Shown in pieces: positions 1 to 4,418 of a stretch of DNA of 5,207 nucleotides (positions are counted from its first letter, which is position 1; every line of letters starts with the position of its first letter). This DNA is from Haloferacaceae archaeon (GTDB lineage: Archaea; Halobacteriota; Halobacteria; Halobacteriales; Haloferacaceae): positions 1 to 5,207 of the forward strand of contig JAHENP010000298.1 of assembly GCA_018609965.1 (NCBI GenBank). The letters are read 5' to 3'. The notes beneath the pieces are model-generated. The model had not been told where the DNA came from and searched no databases. It was given only the letters and a program-made list of their open reading frames with translations. Made by a program: the position numbers and the translations under genes.

Positions 1-777
1 CAGGGGGTAGCCACACTCCCCGGAGGCGTCGACGACGAACAGGACCGTGTCGGCGGCGTGGGCAAGCGCCGAGACCGCCTGTTGTTCGATGTCGTTGCGT
101 TGGTCGGCCGGGCGGTCGAGCAGCCCCGGCGTGTCGACAATCTGGTAGGTGACGCGGTCGCGGTCGAAGTGGCCCACCTGGATGCCGGTGGTGGTGAACG
201 GGTACTCGGCGGTCTCGTTGGTCGCGCGCGTGACGCTGTTGACGAACGCGGACTTGCCGACGTTGGGGTAGCCTGCGACGGCGATGACGGGGGCGTCGGG
301 GTCGATGTCCGGGAGATCACGCAGTTCGTTCCGGGCGTCGTTGAGCCGGCGGAGGTCGGCGTCCACCTCCTCGGTGATGTCGGCAAAGCGGGCGAACGCC
401 TGTTTCCGGTGGCTCCGGGCGGTCTCGCGGTCGGCGGTGCGGAGCTTGCTCGTGTACTCGTCACGCAGTGTCGCGATCTGGTCGTTCGCCCAGTCGACCT
501 CGTTGAGCGACTGTCGGAGTTCGTCAACATCAGTCAGCGCGTCCGCGAGCTCGTAGTAGAACGGCGACACCTCGTAGGCGAAGTCCGGCCAGTCGGAGAC
601 GACGTTCTCTAAGTTGTCCGAGAGCACGTTGCCGGCGGTCCGCAGCATCGACTCCTGTGCCTCACGACCCTCCTTCGCGCGGCCGGCGCGGGCCGCCCGC
701 GAGAACGCCTTGTCGATCAGCTCCTCGGCGGTGAGCGTGGTGGGGAGATCCTCGAAAATCATCGTGTCGGAACCCAT
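1..777 (-). CDS. nog1: NOG1-family GTPase (GTP-binding protein), 3' end cut by window edge
   Basis: Archaeal member of the NOG1/Obg-like P-loop GTPases, a family associated in eukaryotes with large ribosomal subunit maturation; its role in archaea is inferred from that homology. 259 codons are visible. Residues 1-160 form a helical N-terminal region rich in charged residues. The G domain follows: Walker A/G1 GYPNVGKS at 169-176, switch I region YPFTTTG at 192-198 (G2 Thr), and G3 DTPG at 215-218. The sequence leaves the window at ECGYPL just after the FVVDASG strand, so the G4 NKxD motif and the end are not seen; relatives are somewhat over 300 residues. Start: ATG at 777 is chosen because a TATA-like box at 801-807 (minus strand) lies about 27 nt upstream, fitting the leaderless transcripts usual in haloarchaea. 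The in-frame ATG at 762 (MIFEDLPTT...) is the start I remember for many homologues and is a real alternative. Divergent from aIF2 gamma. Confidence 0.9.
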   Translation of the reverse strand, partial: MGSDTMIFEDLPTTLTAEELIDKAFSRAARAGRAKEGREAQESMLRTAGNVLSDNLENVVSDWPDFAYEVSPFYYELADALTDVDELRQSLNEVDWANDQIATLRDEYTSKLRTADRETARSHRKQAFARFADITEEVDADLRRLNDARNELRDLPDIDPDAPVIAVAGYPNVGKSAFVNSVTRATNETAEYPFTTTGIQVGHFDRDRVTYQIVDTPGLLDRPADQRNDIEQQAVSALAHAADTVLFVVDASGECGYPL

Positions 778-800
778 TACGCGTGTGTGGGCGACAGAGC

Positions 801-807
801 GTGATAA
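801..807 (-). promoter_or_regulatory. TATA-like box of the NOG1-type gene
   Basis: On the minus strand the sequence reads CTTATCAC around 800-808, an AT-rich island in a very GC-rich region. It is about 27 nt from the ATG at 777, the spacing expected for an archaeal TATA box with transcription starting at or next to the start codon (leaderless mRNA). No Shine-Dalgarno sequence lies in front of the ATG, which agrees. Placement is by inspection only. Confidence 0.5.
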
Positions 808-887
808 GACCGTCCGTTCGGTACCCGCGAGCGAGCCACCGCAACTGGTGGTCGGGGGGTCGCTCCCGACCGTCGGCAGAACAGCAG

Positions 888-894
888 TTTTATC
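888..894 (+). promoter_or_regulatory. TATA-like box of the aIF2 gamma cluster
   Basis: TTTTATC at 888-894 is the best TATA match in the 161-nt divergent intergenic region. It predicts a transcription start near 915-918 and so a short leader of roughly 20 nt before the ATG at 939. A weak Shine-Dalgarno-like GAGG sits at 932-935, only 3 nt before the ATG. The AT-rich CTTTAG at 928-932 is too close to the start codon to be the TATA box. Confidence 0.55.
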
Positions 895-938
895 AGTCGT
901 ACCGAGCGAACAGCTAGTAAGACTCTCTTTAGAGGCTC

Positions 939-2165
939 ATGACGAACAACACACAACCGGAGGTGAACATCGGGCTCGTCGGCCACGTCGACCACGGCAA
1001 GACGACACTGGTGCAGGCGCTGTCCGGCTCTTGGACGGACCAGCACAGCGAGGAGATGAAACGCGGCATCTCGATCAGACTCGGCTACGCCGACGCGACG
1101 TTCCGGCAGTGTCCGGAGTGTGACGAGCCGGCGTGTTACACGGTCGCCGAGGAGTGTCCGGACCACGGCGTGGCGACCGAGCGCCTCCGAACGGTCTCGT
1201 TCGTCGACGCCCCCGGCCACGAGACGCTGATGGCGACGATGCTGTCGGGCGCGTCGATCATGGACGGGGCGGTGCTCGTCGTCTCCGCGACCGAGGAGGT
1301 GCCACAGGCACAGACTGAAGAACACCTGATGGCGTTGGACATCATCGGGATCGACAACGTCGTCATCGCCCAGAACAAGGTGGATCTCGTCGACGCCGAG
1401 CAGGCGCGTGACAACTACGACCAGATTCGGGAGTTCGTCGCCGGCACAATCGCCGAGGACGCCCCGATCGTCCCGATCTCCGCACAACAGGAGATCAACA
1501 CGGACGTGTTGATCCAGACGGTCGAACAGGAGATTCCGACGCCGGACCGGGACGAGACGGTGCCGGCGCGGATGCTCACCGCGCGGTCGTTCGACATCAA
1601 CCGGCCCGGCACCACCTACGAGGACCTGTTGGGTGGTGTCGTCGGCGGGTCGCTCGCACAGGGGACGCTGGAGGCGGACGACGAACTGGAGCTTCGGCCT
1701 GGTCGCGAGGTCGAGGAAGGTGGTCAGTCCCGTTACGAGCCCATCGAGACCACTGTCCGGTCGTTGCAGGCGGGCAACGAGCCGGTCGAGGAGGTCGGTC
1801 CGGGTGGGTTACTCGGCGTCGGGACGGGGTTGGACCCGTCGCTGACGAAGGGTGACGCGCTCGCGGGCCAGGTCGCCGGCGAGCCGGGGACGCTGCCGGC
1901 GACGCTGGACACCTTCGAGATGTCCGTCGAGCTGTTGGACCGGGTCGTCGGCGAGGGAGCGGTCGACGAGATCTCGACGGGTGAGCCGTTGATGCTCACC
2001 GTTGGGACGAGCACGACCGTCGGCTCCGTCACCAGCGCGCGGGGCGACGAGTGTGAGGTGCAGCTGAAACGGCCGGTGTGTGCAGAACCCGGCTCGAAGA
2101 TCGCCATCAACCGCCGGATAGGCGCCCGGTGGCGGCTGATCGGCGTCGGCACACTGCTGGCGTGA
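939..2165 (+). CDS. eif2g: Translation initiation factor aIF2 subunit gamma
   Basis: The GTP-binding core subunit of archaeal IF2, which with the alpha and beta subunits carries initiator Met-tRNA to the small ribosomal subunit. 408 aa, normal length for the family. The G domain shows G1 GHVDHGKT at 15-22, switch region [11 protein letters not shown] from 42, G3 DAPGH at 90-94, G4 NKVD at 146-149 and G5 SA at 181-182. A zinc-knuckle insert lies between switch I and G3: CPEC at 58-61 and CPDH at 73-76, where His76 stands in the place of the fourth Cys of many archaeal homologues. Beta-barrel domains II and III follow ([10 protein letters not shown] near 213, ending in [19 protein letters not shown]). 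The ATG start gives the expected short N-terminus ([20 protein letters not shown]). The stop overlaps the start of the PIN gene (GTGA), suggesting translational coupling. First gene of the cluster. Confidence 0.98.
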   Translation: MTNNTQPEVNIGLVGHVDHGKTTLVQALSGSWTDQHSEEMKRGISIRLGYADATFRQCPECDEPACYTVAEECPDHGVATERLRTVSFVDAPGHETLMATMLSGASIMDGAVLVVSATEEVPQAQTEEHLMALDIIGIDNVVIAQNKVDLVDAEQARDNYDQIREFVAGTIAEDAPIVPISAQQEINTDVLIQTVEQEIPTPDRDETVPARMLTARSFDINRPGTTYEDLLGGVVGGSLAQGTLEADDELELRPGREVEEGGQSRYEPIETTVRSLQAGNEPVEEVGPGGLLGVGTGLDPSLTKGDALAGQVAGEPGTLPATLDTFEMSVELLDRVVGEGAVDEISTGEPLMLTVGTSTTVGSVTSARGDECEVQLKRPVCAEPGSKIAINRRIGARWRLIGVGTLLA

Positions 2166-2596
2166 CGACGGTCGTCCTCGACACGAACGCGCTGACGGCG
2201 CCCGTGCAGGCCGGCGTTCGGTTGTTCGAGGAACTCGACCGGGTCGTCGGCGACGGCGACCGCGTGGTGCCGGAGCCGGCCGTCGCGGAGTTGGAGGGGT
2301 TGGCGACCGGCAACGGGGAGGCCGCGCAGGCGGCCGCAGTCGGTCGGGACCTCGTCGACAGGTGCCGGGTGGTCGAGACGCGGGCGACGTACGCCGACGA
2401 CGCCGTCGTGGAGTTGGCGACCGGCGCGGTGCCGTCGTCACCGACCGGGGAGGTGACGGCCGGGACGACACCGTCGTTGTCGACGCCACGGTACGCCGTG
2501 ACGAACGACGGCTCCCTCCGTGACCGGTTGTTGGCGCGGGACGTTCGCGTAATCGGTTTAAGGGGGGCGAACACACTGGCCGTAACAGAGCCGTAG
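2162..2596 (+). CDS. PIN-domain protein, probable ribonuclease (FCF1/VapC9-like archaeal family)
   Basis: 144 aa from a GTG start whose first bases are the end of the aIF2 gamma frame (4-nt GTGA overlap). The longer reading frame beginning further upstream would lie within aIF2 gamma and is not credible. The PIN fold is marked by [11 protein letters not shown] at 4-14 (Asp7), [13 protein letters not shown] at 35-47 (Glu43), ADDAVVELA at 78-86 (Asp79/Asp80) and [12 protein letters not shown] at 112-123 (Asp116), giving the acidic residues that coordinate divalent metal in PIN nucleases. The C-terminus [15 protein letters not shown] is typical of the haloarchaeal homologues. In archaea this gene commonly sits beside aIF2 gamma, which favours a housekeeping RNA-processing or decay role over a toxin-antitoxin toxin; no antitoxin gene is present. 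Oddity: residues about 87-110 form a Thr/Ser/Pro-rich insert between the third and fourth acidic motifs. The substrate is unknown. Confidence 0.88.
   Translation: MTTVVLDTNALTAPVQAGVRLFEELDRVVGDGDRVVPEPAVAELEGLATGNGEAAQAAAVGRDLVDRCRVVETRATYADDAVVELATGAVPSSPTGEVTAGTTPSLSTPRYAVTNDGSLRDRLLARDVRVIGLRGANTLAVTEP
2557..2562 (+). promoter_or_regulatory. Probable TATA box for rpoE1-spt4-DUF359, inside the PIN gene
   Basis: TTTAAG at 2557-2562, in the context cggTTTAAGg, matches the haloarchaeal TATA consensus well and stands out in a GC-rich region. It would start transcription near 2583-2588, just before the PIN stop codon (2594-2596), giving rpoE1 a leader of about 105 nt. The caveat is that the motif also encodes the conserved Gly-Leu of the PIN C-terminus, so coding constraint alone could explain part of it. 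Confidence 0.45.
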
Positions 2597-2600
2597 TGGT

Positions 2601-2616
2601 GCCGGGGACTCCCGGC
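2601..2616 (+). other. Small hairpin after the PIN stop, in the predicted rpoE1 leader
   Basis: GCCGGG (2601-2606), loop GACT, CCCGGC (2611-2616): a perfect 6-bp GC stem starting 4 nt after the PIN stop codon. No T-run follows, so it is not a typical archaeal terminator. It may be a 3'-end or leader structure. A perfect 10-bp palindrome, GTCGGCCGAC, follows at 2668-2677, 15 nt before the rpoE1 ATG. In GC-rich DNA, short stems also arise by chance. Confidence 0.35.
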
Positions 2617-2692
2617 GGCGACGGAGCACAGCGCCGAGACAGACACGCGACGGGGCCACCGGAGACGGTCGGCCGACAGACAGCACACGACA

Positions 2693-3274
2693 ATGTACAA
2701 ACGGGTACGACTCAAGGACACGGTCGAAGTGCCGCCGGCACACCTGGCGGACGTGACACCACAGCGGGTGAAGGAGCTACTGCAGGACAAACTGGAGGGC
2801 CGGCTCGACGAGGACGCCGGCAGCGTCGTCAGCGTCGTGAAGGTCCACGACATCGGCGAGGGGTCGGTGTTGCCGAGCCGACCGGGCGTCTACTACGAGG
2901 CGGAGTTCGACGCGCTCACCTTCGACCCGGAGATGCAGGAGGTGGTCGACGGGAGCGTCGTCGAGGTGGTGGAGTTCGGCGCGTTCGTCGGGATCGGCCC
3001 CGTCGACGGGTTGCTCCACGTCTCACAGATCTCCGACGAGTATCTGGCGTACGACGCCGAGAACCAACAGCTCGCGTCCACCGAGTCGAACCAGACGCTG
3101 GGGGTTGGCGACGACGTGCGGGCCCGGATCGTCACCAAGAGCATCGACGAACGGAACCCGCGTGACTCCAAGATCGGGTTGACCGCGAAACAACCCGGGT
3201 TGGGGAAACACGAGTGGCTGGAGTCGGATCGGCGTCGGCGGGAGAGTGAGGGCGCAGCCGCAGGTGACGCCTGA
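2693..3274 (+). CDS. rpoE1: DNA-directed RNA polymerase subunit E' (Rpo7/RpoE1)
   Basis: Archaeal counterpart of eukaryotic Rpb7. With Rpo4 (RpoF) it forms the RNA polymerase stalk, which binds emerging RNA and aids open-complex formation and termination. 193 aa, close to the usual length. Residues 1-80 are the N-terminal Rpb7 domain, starting with the characteristic MYKRVRLKDTVEVPP and containing GEGSVLPSRPGVYYEAEFDAL at 55-75. Residues about 84-165 are the S1/OB RNA-binding domain, with VVDGSVVEVVEFGAFVGIGP, DGLLHVSQIS and, after the S1 insert, GDDVRARIVTKSIDE and KIGLTAKQPGLGKHEWL. The tail is Arg/Glu/Ala-rich. The ATG at 2693 is fixed by homology; no Shine-Dalgarno sequence is evident. 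The stop shares one base with the spt4 start (TGATG), so the two are almost certainly cotranscribed and translationally coupled. Confidence 0.97.
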   Translation: MYKRVRLKDTVEVPPAHLADVTPQRVKELLQDKLEGRLDEDAGSVVSVVKVHDIGEGSVLPSRPGVYYEAEFDALTFDPEMQEVVDGSVVEVVEFGAFVGIGPVDGLLHVSQISDEYLAYDAENQQLASTESNQTLGVGDDVRARIVTKSIDERNPRDSKIGLTAKQPGLGKHEWLESDRRRRESEGAAAGDA

Positions 3275-3471
3275 TGGCAGAAGACCGGCTCGCCTGTCGG
3301 GAGTGTCACTACGTGAACGACCCCGACAGCCAGACGTGTGACAGCTGTGGTTCGTCGTCGCTGACAGAAGACTGGGCCGGCTACGTGATCGTCCCACACC
3401 CCGAGGACTCACAGATCGGCGAGGAGATGAACGTCAACGAGCCGGGGAGCTACGCGCTGAAGGTGCGGTGA
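3274..3471 (+). CDS. spt4: Transcription elongation factor Spt4 (RpoE2, subunit E'')
   Basis: 65-aa zinc protein, the archaeal Spt4 that pairs with Spt5/NusG on the polymerase clamp to promote processive elongation. It was formerly annotated as RNA polymerase subunit E''. A four-Cys zinc site is visible as CxxC at 8-11 and CxxC at 22-25, separated by ten residues. This is followed by the family's Spt5-binding stretch (LTEDWAGYVIVPHPEDSQIGEEM) and the conserved ending NEPGSYALKVR. Length is normal. The ATG overlaps the rpoE1 stop by one base, and the stop is followed after one base by the next gene. Confidence 0.97.
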   Translation: MAEDRLACRECHYVNDPDSQTCDSCGSSSLTEDWAGYVIVPHPEDSQIGEEMNVNEPGSYALKVR

Positions 3472-3472
3472 C

Positions 3473-4027
3473 GTGACACTGCTCCGGCTCCCGACGGCCA
3501 TGCGGGCGGCGTTCAAAGAACCGTTGGGGCCGGTGTACGAGGACGCGACCGGCCTCCTCACAGACACCGGCCGGCCAGTGATCGCCGTCGGCGACGTGGT
3601 GACCGCACACCTCCGGGCGGCTGGCCACGTTCCCGCCGTCGCGGTCGTCGACGGGAAGACGAAACGAGAGACGGTGAGCGAGGAGATCGCGGCGGCGTTG
3701 TCCGACGAGGACGCGCGGGTTCCAGTCGAGAACCCCGCCGGCACACTGACCACAGAGCTTCTCGTCGCACTCAGCGACGCAGTCGCCGCAAGCGAGCCGA
3801 GCGTTCTCCACGTGGCCGGCGAGGAGGACCTGGCGACACTCCCCGCGTTGGTGCTCGCGCCCGACGGCGCGAGCGTGGTGTACGGCCAGCCCGACGAAGG
3901 GATGGTCGCAGTCGACGCCACGGAGACACGCGCCGAGGCGCAAAAGCTCCTGGGTCGGATGGACGGCGACACGGAGCGAGCACTCGCGATTCTCGACGGC
4001 GGCACAGACGACACAGACGGAGAGTGA
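3473..4027 (+). CDS. GTP-dependent dephospho-CoA kinase family protein (DUF359)
   Basis: 184 aa from a GTG one base after the spt4 stop; this start gives the family N-terminus MTLLRLPTAMRAAFKEPLGPV. The family was shown in Thermococcus to catalyse the last step of coenzyme A synthesis, GTP-dependent phosphorylation of dephospho-CoA, replacing the bacterial/eukaryotic CoaE enzyme; activity here is inferred. Visible family blocks are VGDVVTAHL at 39-47, AVVDGKTKRE at 57-66, ENPAGTLTTEL at 86-96, HVAGEEDLATLPALVLAPDG at 113-132 and VVYGQPDEGMVAVD at 135-148. There is no classical Walker A loop, as is usual in this family. The C-terminal tail (about 150-184) is acidic and variable. Last gene of the cluster. 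The ribosomal protein genes that I recall following it in many archaea are absent from the remaining 1.2 kb. Confidence 0.92.
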   Translation: MTLLRLPTAMRAAFKEPLGPVYEDATGLLTDTGRPVIAVGDVVTAHLRAAGHVPAVAVVDGKTKRETVSEEIAAALSDEDARVPVENPAGTLTTELLVALSDAVAASEPSVLHVAGEEDLATLPALVLAPDGASVVYGQPDEGMVAVDATETRAEAQKLLGRMDGDTERALAILDGGTDDTDGE

Positions 4028-4062
4028 ACGGTCCCGGAACCACAGTCCAACACAGCGGCTGG

Positions 4063-4101
4063 CGCGCGCCGCGCTGGCCTCGTGCCAGCGCGGAGCGCGC
4101 G
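4063..4101 (+). other. GC-rich hairpin downstream of the DUF359 gene
   Basis: The inner stem is CGCGCTGGC (4070-4078) against GCCAGCGCG (4084-4092) with a 5-nt loop. The outer stem is 7 bp, 4063-4069 against 4095-4101, with a 2-nt bulge (4093-4094). That is 16 bp in total and nearly all G:C. It begins 35 nt after the DUF359 stop. No T-run follows directly, so it is better read as an mRNA 3'-end stabilising structure or part of the larger intergenic element than as a terminator by itself. Confidence 0.6.
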
Positions 4102-4200
4102 AGGGACGAACGAAGCGACCGAACGGAGTGAGGGAGCGACGTGAGGAGGCTGGGGAGGCCCGAGGCTGCGGTGCGGACACGGTGCGGATGCGGACAGCAC
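4101..4200 (+). repeat. Purine-rich tract with iterated short words
   Basis: The plus strand is strongly purine-biased, with degenerate repeats of a GAACGAAGCGA / GAACGGAGTGAGGGAGCGA type at 4107-4139, then GTGAGGAGGCTGGGGAGGC. A second part repeats GGTGCGGA at 4170-4177 and 4181-4188, and TGCGGACA at 4172-4179 and 4189-4196. Both strands are open here only as low-complexity Arg/Glu/Ser-rich frames, so I read it as non-coding. It resembles the degenerate GAACGAAGTGA-type tracts I recall from intergenic regions of many haloarchaea. Confidence 0.5.
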
Positions 4201-4217
4201 CACGACAGCAGACGCGA

Positions 4218-4263
4218 GCGGGCGGCTCCGCCGCCCGCGAGCGCTTTTTGATCGACATTTTTT
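4218..4263 (+). terminator. Hairpin plus two T-runs: probable terminator of the cluster
   Basis: A stem with left arm 4218-4225 (GCGGGCGG) and right arm 4231-4238 (CCGCCCGC) is followed by GAGCGC and then T5 at 4245-4249 and T6 at 4258-4263, separated by GATCGACA. Archaeal transcription termination depends mainly on U-runs, so these two runs, the longest downstream of the DUF359 stop, are the likely termination site for the plus-strand cluster. Confidence 0.6.
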
Positions 4264-4267
4264 CCTT

Positions 4268-4301
4268 GGGTGGGCGCGCGCCCACCCCGAGGAGTGAAAA
4301 A
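4268..4301. repeat. Perfect 20-bp palindrome flanked by T- and A-runs
   Basis: GGGTGGGCGC (4268-4277) is immediately followed by its exact reverse complement GCGCCCACCC (4278-4287). On the left is the T6 run (4258-4263) and on the right A5 (4297-4301), so the minus strand also shows a GC palindrome near a T-run. The arrangement could terminate transcription in both directions, or be a protein-binding or cruciform site. Confidence 0.6.
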
Positions 4302-4385
4302 GGTCGGTGTGGATCGGTAGTCACTTCCCTCCCGCGTGAGCAGGAACAGCCAATGAGACGTGACACGATACGACAGTCGCGTCTC

Positions 4386-4394
4386 GGTGGTGAT
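4386..4394 (+). promoter_or_regulatory. Shine-Dalgarno-like GGTGGTGAT
   Basis: This matches the haloarchaeal anti-Shine-Dalgarno complement GGAGGTGAT at 8 of 9 positions and lies 5 nt before an ATG at 4400. That ATG opens a 21-codon frame ending at 4465, which is not the frame of the long open reading frame that starts at 4407 (GTG) or 4419 (ATG). It may therefore serve a short upstream ORF, or indicate that the true start of the downstream gene is displaced by an indel. Confidence 0.35.
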
Positions 4395-4418
4395 TCTGCA
4401 TGATCGGTGGACGGGTTC

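Noticed and set aside
58..1123. Plus-strand frames at 58-612 and 614-1123 that might look like genes
   Set aside because: The minus-strand reading of 1-777 gives a clear GTPase with G1 and G3 motifs, and the aIF2 gamma gene begins at 939, so these are shadows.
2162..2596. PIN gene as the toxin of a toxin-antitoxin pair
   Set aside because: No antitoxin-like small gene is adjacent. It is embedded by overlap in a conserved information-processing cluster.
1809..2693. Long minus-strand frames opposite aIF2 gamma and the PIN gene (to 2693, and 2107-2853)
   Set aside because: Arg/Pro/Ser-rich low-complexity translations antisense to well-identified genes; no recognisable domain.
4101..4200. Purine tract as a CRISPR array or tandem repeat array
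   Set aside because: Repeated words are short (7-11 nt), degenerate and without regular repeat-spacer spacing.
4128..4403. 91-codon plus-strand frame starting at a GTG in the intergenic element
   Set aside because: The translation is Arg/Gly-rich, driven by the purine tract and hairpins, without a promoter or ribosome-binding site at its start.
4353..4403. 16-codon ORF (MRRDTIRQSRLGGDSA) as an independent small protein gene
   Set aside because: Too short and without its own Shine-Dalgarno sequence or TATA box. Kept only as part of the upstream-ORF observation.
4028..4418. tRNA or other known stable RNA gene in the long intergenic region
   Set aside because: No cloverleaf with T-loop GTTCRA-type signature on either strand. 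The hairpins are simple stems next to T-runs.
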